A stretch of 64,000 nt of DNA from Symsagittifera roscoffensis (Eukaryota > Xenacoelomorpha > Acoela > Convolutidae): the NCBI RefSeq assembly GCF_963678635.1, contig NC_087071.1, forward strand, positions 21,235,194 through 21,299,193. The letters are read 5' to 3'. Of this stretch, positions 16,581 through 28,851 are shown in pieces. Below the pieces are notes generated by a model. It was not told the origin of the DNA. It made no database searches and saw only the letters and a program-made list of their open reading frames with translations. A program made the translations under genes and the position numbers. How positions within the stretch are numbered: position 1 is the first letter of the stretch; each line of letters begins with the position of its first letter.

Positions 16581-16879
16581 GTAGTTTTTGAGCCGTTATC
16601 ATTTTAGGTATCAACTCGATTATAATTCTATTCACAATTGTTCTGTTCTGCCTGATTGTCCTACTAGGCGTTAACGCGACATAATTTTCTTAGTCTTCAA
16701 TTTTTGTTTGATTGACTTTATTGTGCGTTCACAATGTTAAATTTCACATCTATTAAATTTCGTGGGTTGTACTCTTGTTATTGGTTAACTCCTTTTTTCT
16801 TTTAATTTGAATTTTAAGTTAACCAATTTTTTTTGTATGATAAAAAAGTTTCCCTTTTTGAATTGATAGAACTGCCTTT

Positions 16880-17520
16880 TGGCCAAACGATTTTTTTCCA
16901 AGTTAACGAGTCCAAACTGTGCATTTTGAATTGTAAGCAGATTTCCCAACAAGCCAAACAAAAATTGTTATGGAATCCGCAACATTGCCATTTTGTTAAT
17001 TCTTTTTTGCCTTTTGGATTCCACTAATAAATGCCAAAATAAGGAAGTGAACATAATCGCTCCAAAAATAGCATTTTGTAGAGTCGGCTACAAAAATTAT
17101 GGAGTCCGCAACAAAATTTGTCAAATCTGGAGCAGTTTGTGGATTCCACAAAAAATAATAATGTATATGTTTGCTAAAAATATTAAGCTGCCATTGAATC
17201 CGCAACTGTAAGTGGAGTCCGCCAATTGTAAGCGGAGTCCGCAAATTGCGAGCGGAATCCGGGCATTTTGAGCTGAGTCTTCATAAATTTGCACATTTGT
17301 TTTAAATTTCCATAATCCACTTACCTTCGCGAAATCTGGAACAACTAACTATAATAGCTTGTTGAGAAATCCGCAACAAAACTAATATGCCGACAAAATT
17401 TACATTACAGGTGTTTGTATGAGGAATCCATGGAAATTTTGTAGGTCGAATCGACGTACATGGTTAAAGTTTTGCCTTTGGAATCCAAAATTGTTTGTCT
17501 ATTCAGTTCGCTTTTTCGCC
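16880..17520. repeat. GGAxTCCGCAA repeat element
   Basis: The region starts near AACGAGTCCAAACTGTGCAT and ends near TTCGCCTCGTAATCAAAC, an imperfect inverted repeat. Internally TAAGCGGAGTCCGCAA-like units recur, three or four of them in tandem at about 17195-17265. A short relative lies at 35354-35554. Confidence 0.55.
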
Positions 17521-17529
17521 TCGTAATCA

Positions 17530-19400
17530 AACTATCTATGATGAAAAAAAAACATTTAATGAGGCAATGTTCTATTACCAAAAACTTTGTCGCCAGAATA
17601 TTTGATGACTCAAATTTATAAATATTTAACGGACTATCTGGTTTTGATCAAGATATGTTTTAGGAATTTTTCTGCTCCTGAATGAATATTTTGCAGTTTT
17701 CTTTCTTAAGAAAAATAAAACTTTTTGGCAGTTTTTTTCAGCTTGTGAAGTGTTTTGATAAAACAATAAATCAACCCTCGGGTATAATAAATATTGATTA
17801 GAAATTATCAAGTTGAATTCAATCAAAGTAATTATCAACATTGAGTTTTCTTTCTGAATTCAAAAATTCTTTTGAAGGGTTGCTCAAAAAGTATCAAAAC
17901 GCAAAATTCTTAGATATCTGTATAATTTTTTTTAGATCTGTTTTCGATCTTTCACAATCAGCGCCACATTCTTCTGAAAACCAAGACTAATAGTCATAAC
18001 AATCAAGCTTTCGTATTTGCCTCACAAGGATCCTACTAAACGTTAAATGGAAAACTCTTAAAGTAATTATGCAATAAACAATCAACTTAAAATCCATCGT
18101 GCTATTGCGGAGATCAATTGATGCAGGACAAAAAACAATTATCCTTGAATTGAAAAACTATAGCAAAAAAAAACTTGTTTTTCAAGACAAAAATTGCCTT
18201 TAGCGCTCTTGTTTCAGTTTGGATTGCAAACGATCTTTTACCAAATCAAGTTAGAAGAAAGTTTTCAGAAAATGTTTATTTCAATGAAAATATCCTCCAG
18301 AACTCCAAATTTTTTTGAATCCAAGGGAACCTTTGGAATCCTAAGACTCTCCAGTAATTGTGGTTTGTCGTAAGAAAAATCATAAGATTGAGTGTTGCCT
18401 ATTGCAACATCCTGACAGAAATCGTTATTTGCGTAAAAACTATAAAAATTATATTTAAAAAAAGCTATGTTTTCAATAATGAAGACCTGACCCGACTAGT
18501 TTTTCAGCAAGCCGAAGTGGCTCTATCAAATTGGTAATTTTAAATAGTGGTAAACTAATTAACTCCCTATCCCTATACCACTTCAGGGACGCTCTACGGT
18601 TTCAAAAATTTTGATGCAATTCCAGGAACTTTAGTACGACGTGCTCTTCGTGAAATTAAACTAATTATTAAAATCTAGAGGAATTAGACCATCAACGAAG
18701 TCCAAAAAACAAATTAAGCTTATTTCAATAATCAAACATGTATTTTTTTACTAAATAAGCCTAAAGGGTTCTCTGGAGGGGGAACCTAAGCCCAATTTAA
18801 GAATTTTCCGAAAATCCACATAGATGATTTAGATTCAAAAGTTAAAATGATATCAAGATTTTGTCAAAAATTTGGAAAAATGTTTTGATAAAATCAAATT
18901 TTGTAACTATTTCAAATACAGTTTTATCCACCAGGCTGCTGAAACTAGAGTACGGCAACAAAACATGTGATCCTGATGGACTCGTTGGCTGTCCGCTCTT
19001 GTGCATTATGTTAAATATTTGGTTCAAAGTTAGCTGATGTTAATCTGTACCAGCTGGTTAACCTCTTCTTTACTTGTTCCAAAAAATGTAATTAGTGACA
19101 GGGTTAAAAGTTAATTGAACAAAAGAGAAGTGCTCAAAATGTTATTCGATACCAAGGGAACGATGATTCGACCCAGTCCACATCTGCTTGAACCCGGATT
19201 TCTCTTTGATGAAACCTTAAATAGACTCTATTTGACTCATGATTTGATCCTGTTTTACCCAAGATTTGACTCTGTTTGACTCACAAAATGAGAATCTTCT
19301 TTTGAGTGTATCAGGGTGAGTCAAAATCCGACAGTGTATGGCAACTTTTACAACACTGTACAATCTCTTTACAGAGTACGATCATATTAAAAAAACGCAT
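17530..19400. other. no gene recognised
   Basis: AT-rich sequence with only short open frames and no obvious repeat copy. Confidence 0.45.
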
Positions 19401-19419
19401 AGACTGGGTTATAAAATGT

Positions 19420-19750
19420 TTAAAAAACATTGTTTTTCCTGTCAGCTTGATAACAGTTTAATAATATGATTATTATAATGAAAAAAAACTCTCCAGAGAA
19501 AATCTTAGATTAACTTTTTTCTTGCCTGTCAGCCCTATAACGGTTTAACAATATGATTATTATAATGAAAAAAGCCCCTCCAGAGAATTGTTTTTCCTGT
19601 CACCTTGATAACAGTTTAATAATATAATTATTATAATGAAAAAAAAACTCTCCAGAGAAAATCTTAGATTAACTTTTTTCTTTCCTGTCAGCCCTATAAC
19701 AGTTTAACAATATGATTATTATAATGAAAAAAGCCCCTCCAGAGAAAATC
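19420..19750. repeat. tandem duplication, unit about 165 bp
   Basis: Blocks containing ACAGTTTAATAATATGATTA followed by TTATAATGAAAAAA and CTCTCCAGAGAAAATCTTAG occur four times as two pairs. Alternating half-units differ in the start (CAGCTTGATAACAG versus CAGCCCTATAACGG). Confidence 0.75.
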
Positions 19751-19789
19751 TTAGATCCATGCATGCCGATTATTTCAGATATTTCTACA

Positions 19790-20700
19790 ACCGCGAAGTT
19801 AATTTGATTCGATCGATGTGTTTGTCGCAGCGGATGTATTCGTTTTGCAATAATTGGCTGCAGCGTTTGCGATCTTTTTGCTATAGCTTGCCGAGGTTAT
19901 TATAATCTATTTGCAAAAAATTGCCGCGTCGGTTTCAAACTATTCGCAGAAACTTGCAGCGATTTTGATCTGATTGCAATAATTCGTCCCGTCAATTTCC
20001 ATCAAATTGCAATACATTGCGTGGTGTCTTCGATTTTTGTGCAAAATTTTGCCGAGGCGATTTCGATATTTTTTCATAAATTATCCGCGGCGACTTTGAT
20101 CTATATGCAAAATTTTGCCTGGCAATTTTGATTGATTTGCAAAAATTTGCCGCGGCAATTTCGATCTTTCTACAAAATTTTGCCGCAGCTTTTTTGATCG
20201 ATTTGCAATAATCTGCCGCGACAATTTCGATATGTTAGCAAAATTTTGCCACGGCAATTTAAATCGATTTGCAAAAAATTTCCGCTGTGATTTTGATCTA
20301 TTTCAAAAATTGCCGCGGCGATTTTGATCTATTACCAATTTTTACCCGGGCAATTTTGATTGATTCGCAAAAATCTGTCGTAGCGACTTCGATCTGTTTG
20401 CAAAAAATTTCAGTGGCCATTTTGATCGATTTGAAAATGTTTATTGCGGCAATTTCGATCTATTTGCAACAATTTGACGGTTTTTTTTGATCAATGAGCA
20501 AAAATTTGTCGCGGTAATTATGATCGATATGTGAAGTTTTGCCGCTGCGTTTTCAAATCTCTTTCCAAAATTTTACTGCGACCATTTTGTTTCATATGCA
20601 AAAAATTGTTCCGGTGATTTCGATCTATTTGCAAAAATCGTTGCGGCGACGTAGATCGACTAGCAGTTTTTTGCCGCGGCAATTTTGATCTCCCGAGTTG
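19790..20700. repeat. degenerate minisatellite, unit about 36-40 bp
   Basis: Roughly two dozen imperfect units follow the pattern TTTGCAAAAATTTGCCGCGGCAATTTCGATC in overlapping form, with a CCGCGG core and a GATC-containing joint. Units differ in the core (GCCGCGG, GCCGAGG, GCCACGG) but keep spacing. No coding frame follows the repeat. Confidence 0.8.
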
Positions 20701-21641
20701 ACCTACATAGACCAAAAATGCTAATCATACAATTCCATAAACTAAGTCTATGAAAAAATACTAATCATACAAATTTCATACATTTTGCTAAAATGGTGTC
20801 GTCGAATTTTCAAAACACTTTTTTCTTGTTTTGGCATAAAATTCGGTGAATCGTAATACATAAAAAACAAAACTTTTTGTCAAAAAAAATGCTAATCATA
20901 CAATTTCCATACATGGAAAATGTATGACTAGCATTTTTTTGATGGCGACGATAAAAATTTTTCAAAGTATTTTTGAAATTGCCCCCAAATTTTTTTTTGT
21001 GTTTTTTTTTTCAACCGCGAATTGATTTTCGTACTCAAACAAACATTTTTGCAAAAATTTAGCATGCAAAATTTAATTTTTTGCGTGTATAACGTAGTCC
21101 TGGATATACTAATATTGGATTTTTTTCCTTTTCTCCTCATAATTTTTTTCAAACTCGCTTAAAACTCTTCTTGTTTTTGTATGAAATGTTTTTCTATGCC
21201 TTGATCAATGTCTGGTATTTTAAAACTTCAAATTTTAGAAATAATCATCTTTGAAAGTTTTTGCCAAAATTTAAAAGTCAGTTACTTTCGTTATATTGTT
21301 TGTGTGAGACAGAAGGTAAACTTTTCAAACTGTTTCCAATGCATTTTTAATGCGAGACCGCCCAACCTTTGGTTACTACGTTTGAGTAATCAAGGTTTAT
21401 GTTATTTGTGTTCGGTTACGAACACAACCAAAAAAATTTGAGAATTTAAAATGTAAAAAAATAAATATTTTTGGTTTATGGAAAAATGCTAGTCGTACAG
21501 TTTCCATATATGAAAAAATACTAATCATAGACCTTTCATGCAATTTTCTGTACTTATGGAATTGCATGAAACGTGTATGATTTGCATTTTTCCATATATG
21601 AAAATTGTATGACTAGTATTTTTGGTCAACCCGGGCTACTT
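20693..21641. mobile_element. MITE-like element with CCCGGGTTGAC ends, copy 1
   Basis: The left end CCCGAGTTGACC and right end GGTCAACCCGGG form terminal inverted repeats. Subterminal sequence is made of palindromic AAAATGCTAATCATACAATTT blocks and their complements. A second copy lies at 36268-37049 with the same ends and blocks. No transposase frame and no clear target duplication were seen. Confidence 0.6.
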
Positions 21642-21949
21642 CGAACTGTTTCCGAAGCAAATTTGATCGACTGCGAAAATTCGGACCGGAAATTCCTTTA
21701 TCTGGACTCGTTGGTTCCTCTCATTCCCAAAAATCTTCAAATTAACAAAAGGAGTTTCATGAAAGCCTAGACTAGACCTGTTATTTTGTGGTTAAGAAAG
21801 TCTCAACTTACCAATCAGCCATGCGAAAATCATTAAGCAACTGTGCCTAATGCCAAAAACTGCTTCTCTGAAAAAAAGTTGATGCATTCGCAGATCATCT
21901 GTTATTTTGCTTTTTCTGATAAAAATCAAAACTTCAATGAAAATAATTA

Positions 21950-21955
21950 TTTATT
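21950..21955 (-). terminator. polyadenylation signal AATAAA for the 137-codon gene
   Basis: AATAAA on the minus strand, 53 bases past the stop codon at 22008, inside ACCGAATAAATAATTATT. Confidence 0.5.
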
Positions 21956-22007
21956 CGGTTGCCAATTAAATTACTTAAAATAACTTCAATTCAAGACTTA
22001 AACAGAT

Positions 22008-22421
22008 TCATTCATAATTAGGTTTTTGAAGCATGCTTAAACTGTTCTCCACGTTTTCGTATCCTTTTTGGTCAAACTCTTCGAACGCCGAGTTCAAAAT
22101 ACAGTCTACAAATTCTTTCAGAGATATCTCTTCGCCTGAGCTCATTTTAACTTTGCTTTCTTCTTTCGGCGGAACGAAAAACCACCCTTCAGTTTCGGTT
22201 GAAATTCCCAAGTTCATTTCAGGCATACTTTTTCTGTTGCTGATTTTGCTGATTTTGCTGATTTCGTTTTCTTTTAAGCTTCCGATGATTGGCCGTTTCT
22301 CGACCTTTGGAGGCGAGTTTTTCAAGTCTGGCAGTAATTTGAAAATCCTGGATATTCTTTTGTGTCTATGAATAAAAGTGTTTCTTTTCGGATCATTTCG
22401 CTGTAGTTCTTCCAGTACCAT
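22008..22421 (-). CDS. 137-codon single-exon gene, function unknown
   Basis: The frame starts MVLEELQRNDPKRNTFIHRH and ends at TAA (22010-22008). The product is hydrophilic: a basic N-terminal third (RHKRISRIF), a Lys/Ser-rich middle, then GWFFVPPKEES and an acidic C-terminal helix-like part (FVDCILNSAFEEFDQKGYEN). It has no signal peptide or membrane segment. Base composition is clearly less AT-rich than its surroundings, which supports coding. An AATAAA lies 53-58 bases after the stop. I recognise no domain. It could be the last exon of a longer gene, but the ATG is preceded by AT-rich sequence with no obvious acceptor. Confidence 0.55.
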   Translation of the reverse strand: MVLEELQRNDPKRNTFIHRHKRISRIFKLLPDLKNSPPKVEKRPIIGSLKENEISKISKISNRKSMPEMNLGISTETEGWFFVPPKEESKVKMSSGEEISLKEFVDCILNSAFEEFDQKGYENVENSLSMLQKPNYE

Positions 22422-23050
22422 TTTAAAATTGAAGAAATTTCAAGTACTCAAATTAAAAAATTATTGAATCGTAAGCGCAAAAATTTAACCTGATGTTTGC
22501 TTTTAAAGATTAACTGAAGTTCGAACTACGTAAAGTTTGGCTTCAAAATTGTTGAAAGTTCCTTTAAGTTAGTTTGACTTAGACCCAAACATCTATTGTT
22601 ATCAACGAAACAAAAGAAACTTTAAGAACCTATTTGGAATTCGGAACCTTTTATAGTTAGTTACTTTCTACAAGAAATCACTTCATTTTGAGAAATTTTT
22701 CGTTACTCAAACCAAATGACTCATTCATATAAAAAGATAAAATGACTGTAAATAAAAACAAGACTGCTCGTATTAGAACGAAGCCCTGAATGTTCCGACA
22801 GCCTTTTGGGGTTTATGGAGCATTAATAACATTTAAAAATTTAATGTAAAAAAAACGAAATGAAAAACTTTTTTTTCTAAAATTTGAAAATTTTCTATGA
22901 AAACCATCCCCCCACACGCAATATAGAAAACAAAACAATATATTTCAACCCTTGTAACAAATCAATTATGGCAAATAAGCTTCTTTCAAACAATTTGGAA
23001 CGATTTCTAAGACGGATTAAATCTCCGCTTACGCGTTAAAAGCGCGAATT

Positions 23051-25394
23051 GGCGCAGAGACAATTCAGCCACAGACAATTCAGCCGATTTAAAATACAGA
23101 CAATTCAGCCAAAAAAAACTCAGACAATTCAGCCAAAGACAATTCGGCCGATTTAGATTAAAGAGACAAGTTAATAGGGAACAATAAAACTTTTCTAATT
23201 TGATTAGAGTCAGAAGGCTTTCAATAGTTTACCAAAGAAATGTAAAACATCAAATAACAAATTTCGAAGATCAAAACAAACTTGCTATGCATATAAGTTT
23301 TACGAAATATGGTCATTGAATGTACACAGTTTTAAATACTTCTGTATATCGTCTCGATTGTAGTTTTTTTCGTTTTGAACGAGTTAATCATTTGCTATTG
23401 AATACTTGGGCTTCTGTTTTCTGATAATATCACCGGACATCAGTCTCTCTACATTAATTTCGGCGTTTTTTTGCTCATCTTTGAATTGTGTGATCAACTT
23501 GGGGAGGGCTGGATGCTTTGTTGGTACGAATTTGTTGAAGCTGCCATTCCATGCCTCCAACGCATTGTTCGTACGAGGTTCTCCTCTGAGCACCCGATTG
23601 AAAACGTTCCTATCGGCAATGTCAAACTTTGGTTTGACGCGTCTATTTCCTCGACAAGCACCAATATAGGTGTCTTCGAAGTAGTCTGATAGACTCTGGA
23701 ATTCCTCTGAGGGATCCTCTTTTCGGAGCGCCTCAAAAGCGAAAATAACGTCGTCATTGGGAACGAATGCCAAGCAAATCATTTTTTTGACATTCAGTCG
23801 AAACTCATCATCGTCCATGTACTTGCGCAAAAAAACAAGTTTTTGTACATTGCGCCATACTGCTTGGCCCAGGTGGAAGAAACAGAATTGAATTTCTGTA
23901 TCAGGTTGCATTTTTTTATGGCGTTGCGAACAGCGGCTTCAAAGTCAATGACTAGTTTTTTTTCCAAATTGCTCTAAGCTGCCAAAAAGTTTTTCGTAAG
24001 TGTCTTGCGTCTTATTGGGCAGCAGAGCATACACCAAGGGTATAACTGCGTTTTCAATTACACCATGAACAGTATAAATTTGGTAAAAGACGTCTGGTGC
24101 CACTGAAAACGTTCCATCGCAATGACAGATTTCCGACTGAGAAAGCAAATCAAGCGCTGGTAGTGTTGCAAAACTAAAACTCGACTGTCCGACTTACCAG
24201 AATCAAAATACAGGAACGTATAACCGCTGTGTGTGAGTTTGATAGGTTCAGGAATTTTGTCGACGCTCTCAAGGTTTTTTGGTTTTGGCATTGTTTCCAA
24301 AGCTTGCTGCCTGATTCGGTTTATACTTCGAAGGGATGTTGAGTAACTCGGTATTGTGGGCGCTGCATAAAGAGGCAGGTCAATTTGGGCGTTGAAAACA
24401 ATCTGTCGGGGAGCGTTACCGGTGTTTGCGGCTTTTTCTCGAACTTCATTAGCAAAGTTTTTGGCTTGAATTTTTGAGGGGCTTGGTAAATGAGCGTGCT
24501 CGGTTTTTAAGGTAAATTCTTGCTGTTCCTCCAATTAACCCACTGCTCTACAATTTCCAAATGTACATTGCCATTTAATGAGACCGTTCCTAAGTTGGTA
24601 AGTTGGTTTTTTTCACGGTATCTATAACCGTCGAGACAAAGATGTTTTTTAATTCCATTTTACGTCAACTTTTGCTAAAAGTGAATGAATGAGAATGATT
24701 CGGATACTAATCAACCAGCTGTTCAAGCTTCTTACTAATGAAAATTAATCAATGTTAATTGTGTCAATGGACCATTTAAATGCAAAAAGTAGGCGCTAAA
24801 CGCGGTACTGGTTTCTGGTTGGTCAATATTTTAATCGCAATTAGTTTATCTTTTAAAAAAGTTTAAGTATCAAATTGGTTTCAACCAACTACCCAAATTA
24901 CCTGATAGGCGGTTGCACCCTCCCCCGCCTAAGGCATGATAACAATATCAGCGTAACTGTGTGGCCAGTACGTGGTAGCGGTGGTCAGCCCTTTAACTGA
25001 TATCCTTTTTGACCGCCTGTAAATTCCCAATTTCGGGTCTGCTTTCGTGTAAATTGGTTGACTTTTAAGTATTGCGCAGTTTTTTGTAGAGTTCGATTTT
25101 TGCTTAACTATTATTCCAAAATTGGAAACATAATGAGTTGTTTAAAGTTTCATTATGCTTAGGCATTTTTGGTTTTGTTAATTTTAATTGTTTTATGTGC
25201 ATTTGAAAGGAATTACTTATAAGTCGTCTAATGAAAGCTTTGATGTTTTGCCGCATGTGAAAAGTTTTTGCGCGCACGTTTTAAAACCTTAAAACTGTCT
25301 GAATAGTCTTTGGCCGAATTGTCTCACTCATTTTGACTGAATTGTCTGAACTTGAAATTGGCTGAATTGTCTGTGGCCGAATTGTCTGAACGCG
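23051..25394 (-). mobile_element. MULE (Mutator-like) DNA transposon, 2344 bp
   Basis: Both ends are made of repeated AGACAATTCAGCC / GGCTGAATTGTCT units in inverted orientation. The element is flanked by a 9-bp duplication, GCGCGAATT on the left (23042-23050) and GTGCGAATT on the right (25395-25403), with one mismatch. Inside is a broken MULE transposase on the minus strand. It interrupts a family A repeat, so it inserted after that copy. Confidence 0.9.
23384..24534 (-). pseudogene. MULE transposase, frameshifted
   Basis: Three consecutive fragments make one transposase: 24534-24058 (a zinc-site-like segment with TEHAHLPSPSKIQ, then a FLYWCH-like THSGYTFLYF); 24148-23945 with the first catalytic Asp in CHCDGTFSVAPDVFYQIY; and 23911-23384 with CFFHLGQAVW and the catalytic Glu in NNALEAWNGSF. 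The second Asp is in DFEAA, readable only in a third frame between the last two fragments. Breaks lie near 24170 and at two A runs near 23955 and 23915. The break positions suggest homopolymer slippage. The copy is inactive unless these are assembly errors. Confidence 0.88.
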
Positions 25395-25644
25395 GTGCGA
25401 ATTATATCGCGTGTTAATTGTCCCAAATTGGTCAATCTTTAAACCCTCATAACTTTACAAAAAATGATCACAGTTGAAATATCTTTTCATATTTGAGCTC
25501 ATGACAACAATACTTTCGATCAATATTTTAAAATTCCATCAAAAATGGCTAGTTAAAAAGTCGAAATTTGTCTGAAGAAAAATAAAAACCCCACCCCGAG
25601 CACAAATATTCCGTTACTTTCGTATCGAAAGTCGGAACAAAAAT

Positions 25645-26000
25645 ATAGATTTCGCTCCTTGTAACAAGTCAATTATGGCAAATAAGCTTCTTTCAACCAA
25701 TTTGGAACGATTTATAAGACGGATTAAATCTCCGCTTACGCGTTAATAGTGCGATTTATATCGTGCGTTAATTGTTCCAAATTAGCCAAAATGGCAATCT
25801 TTAAACCCTCATAACATTACGAAAAATGATCACAGGTGAAATATCTTTTCACATATAAGCTCAAGATAACAATAGCTTTCGAATGATGTAAAAAATTCCG
25901 TCAAAAATGGCTAGTTAAAAAGTCGAAATTTGTCTGAAGAAAAAAAACCCACCCCGAGCACAAATATTCCGTTACTTTCGTATCGAAAGTCGGAACAAAA
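25645..26000 (+). repeat. dispersed repeat family A, 5'-truncated tandem copy
   Basis: It starts inside the family A unit (TTTCGCTCCTTGTAACAAG) directly after the previous copy ends, and runs to the same GAAAGTCGGAAC terminus. The head-to-tail arrangement suggests partial tandem duplication. Confidence 0.75.
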
Positions 26001-27120
26001 ACTTCTTTTACCTTCTATCGCTTTGTGAATTTACGAGAAACTAAAGCGGAAAAAAACTAAAACACATCCGAAAACAAAGTTTTCACAATTTTAAGTGTTC
26101 GACCATAACTTTAAAGTTTTATACCGCAAACTATGATTGCAGTTGTAATTCGCTGTGAATGCAGAATTGCTCTATTACATAGTCGATGTTGAAGGAACGT
26201 TTGCAATTAGGGGTCAAGTTGTCGAGTATCGCGATATTATAGATATCATTGGAAGCACATCGCGAAGATGATTCCTTCCTCAGTTAAGGTTAGCATCTTC
26301 TAGCTTGAATGTTTATGACCCTAAATTCTTAATTCAACCAAAATCTATCGAACTTAAAAGTGAAAAACTCCAAGAGTAATCATACTTTTTAATTATTTAA
26401 GCATTTTAATTTTATGTGTTTTTGCTGTTTTCTAGATTTTGATGAGTTAAAATGTAAACAAAATAAACACCAGAATTAGGTCACTTCCACTAAGAAGGTG
26501 CAGACAGTTCTTAGAATTTATTTTAAGTCAAAAAGCTAAATTAGTTTCAAATGGTACTCCAGCTGTAGATTACCGTTTTCTCAATTTTCTAATGAGCCAA
26601 AAAGAGTGGGTATGTTTTGCTAAGAAATTAGAGCAACCAACGTGAACAAGCAAACATTATGTAACCAAACAGAGCTAACCACCATGGATTTGAAACCGCC
26701 AACCGCTTATTTAATTTATAATTATGCAGTAGAAAAAATATTAAAAAACTGGCAAAATGATCACTCAAAATAAGAAGAAAAAAAATTTCCATATACAACC
26801 AGTTAAATAGTCTGAGATAACAAGAAAACGATAACGAACAGCGTTATCTAGATTATTTAAAAAAACTGCGATATCTGACATTGTCCGATCTCGTACTTAA
26901 CAAAAACTTGGAAACCAGATCTGAGCATCTTAAATTTTTGCCTATTTCAGATCTTGTCCAGACATGGTGCATGTTTCTTTTGGACATGGACATATCTGAA
27001 TCACGACTGAGGCTGATATGGATTTTGCCACAAATTCCTGCTCAAGGCCGGGTTCATACCTGGAATATGCATGGGTCAGATCTGCTCGGCCGGAAAAAAG
27101 CAATTAATTGGCTAAATATA
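26001..27120. other. no gene recognised
   Basis: AT-rich sequence. The open frame at 26881-27126 lies in repeated CAGATCTGA / TTGTCCAGAC text related to the duplication at 27850-28045 and is not convincing as a gene. Confidence 0.4.
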
Positions 27121-27260
27121 TTTTAAAACTGCTAAAAACGTTTTTTAATTTGCCTGCGGCGCAGAAATTTTTTGACGAAGAGCCCTAATAGTATTTTCGG
27201 AGAGTTGGGAAAATTATATTGCTCGAACTAAAAAAGGGTCGACAGAATTTTCATTTTTTT
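27120..27260. repeat. degenerate fragment of the CAGGGGCGGAT hAT MITE family
   Basis: TTTGCCTGCGGCGCAGAAA followed by GGGTCGACAGAATTTT resembles the inner part of the element at 29407-29790. Neither end is present. Confidence 0.5.
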
Positions 27261-27849
27261 TTGAAAACTGTCACCGAAAAACTGTCACCGAAAAACTGTC
27301 ACCCCTAGAACACGTATTTGAATTCGTCAAAATGTGAATCACCCACAAACAACAGACCAATCAAATAAATAACTGAGCACAGAGGAATGGATCAGCATGG
27401 AATCCAGTAGCGTGCCGAGGTGGGTAGAAGAGCATCAGTCATCCAAATTGCGGAAGTATTGTCGCATTCAATCTGAAAGAGAATAAAAAAATTAAAACGA
27501 TGAAACACAAAGTCAGGTGGCACAAATCATACACCTGCCAAATACGAATACTTTCTGAAACCACTTTTCTCAAATTTTACAGGCCGCGGGGAATCTATTT
27601 TGCAAAATTATTTTTTGCTTCGCAGGTTTATATTTTCAGCCACTGAACTTTTTGTCCTAGAGATTTTACACTGACTTCAGTCGAAAACTCTACGTCTCTA
27701 GAGTTCAGTACTACACGTGATTTTCAAAAATGGAAAAAATTATGTGATTTTTAACGAGCTTAATGTTATTTGTTAAAATGGCTCTTTTTAACGAAAAAAC
27801 AACAAGACACGTAACAGAACTTAAAACTCCATTCGAAAATTTCCAAAAA

Positions 27850-28045
27850 ATTTCATCGAGATCTGAACATGTATGTTGCAGTTCAGGACAAATATGGAAC
27901 CATCTCACAGCACATAGGTTAACCCTGAGCTTATCTGTTTTTATTTTATTTTGTTTTATTAACTTTTTGAATCTTTCAGGTCTGAACAGGTATGCTGTAG
28001 TTCAGGACAGATATGCAATCGCACAACGAAGGGATTAACCCTGGG
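27850..28045. repeat. tandem duplication, about 120 bp unit
   Basis: The unit TCTGAACATGTATG-TTGCAGTTCAGGACAAATATG, then TTAACCCTGAGC-TATCT, occurs at about 27860 and again at about 27980 with several substitutions. Confidence 0.6.
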
Positions 28046-28851
28046 CATATCTTTATTTTTTTAATTTATGCTCGTGATTGTTTTAAAAAATTGGTATGCG
28101 GACTAATTAAGGCATGACAAAAAATTTTAGCCTCATGCGTAACCTTGAAAAGTCCCTAGTTACCACCATAAAAACGATAGTTATGTGAGGAGGCTGGAAG
28201 AAAAAGATTCGACAAGATTTGCCACTATGCACGCTGCTATTCTCGAGTTGCTTCTCAGAAATCCTTAAGCCAGGCTACTACAGTACTACCGCCAAGTTGC
28301 TGCCCATTATAAACAACTGTTTTCGAAAACTGAGATTTACAATAATTTTACATTATAATTTAATCTTATCCATGAAACTCAGGTACAGGTAAGATCGTGA
28401 GATTTTTTAGATGAAAGGTCGATAAACCAAACAAAGATTGAAGTTAAAAATGCGTTTTTTTTCTTGTTGTTATAGAGAGGATTTTAACTTAATCATGGGT
28501 GTTTTCATTTAACTCTCAAAGATTAATAAGGTTTTGCAGTTTTTATTGAACTTCACAATTAGAAATAAAAAGCAACGAATCAAAATTTAAAATGGTGAAC
28601 ATATTAAATGTTTTTTTTTCCTTGAAAAAACACCCTTCCAAAAGGATCTTCATATCGTTAACTCACAAAAAAAACTAATTTTTGTTTTGCTTAGACCATC
28701 CACTTATGTGGATCATTCATCAACGGGTGCGAGTTTTACGAAGTAATCTTAGCTATTAATTTGTCAATTTCAATATAGCGACCACGCCGAAAACCAGGTG
28801 CACTACGCGATTACACTGAAAACTAATAGTTTGCATTTGGAACATGTATAA

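Larger units (their letters stand above)
22756..25643 (+). repeat. dispersed repeat family A, copy split by a MULE
   Basis: The left part (22756-23050) begins AACAAGACTGCTCGTATTAG and contains GAATGTTCCGAC. The right part (25395-25643) ends TCGTATCGAAAGTCGGAAC. Together they match the uninterrupted copies at 28852-29373 (reverse) and 58911-59323. The ends carry a short inverted GTTCCGAC, and the middle has a palindromic CGTTAATAGCGCGA region. There is no coding frame, so it is probably a non-autonomous element. Confidence 0.75.

Noticed and set aside
22728-22736. TATAAAAAG as a promoter for the 137-codon gene
   Set aside because: It is on the opposite strand and about 300 bases from the ATG.
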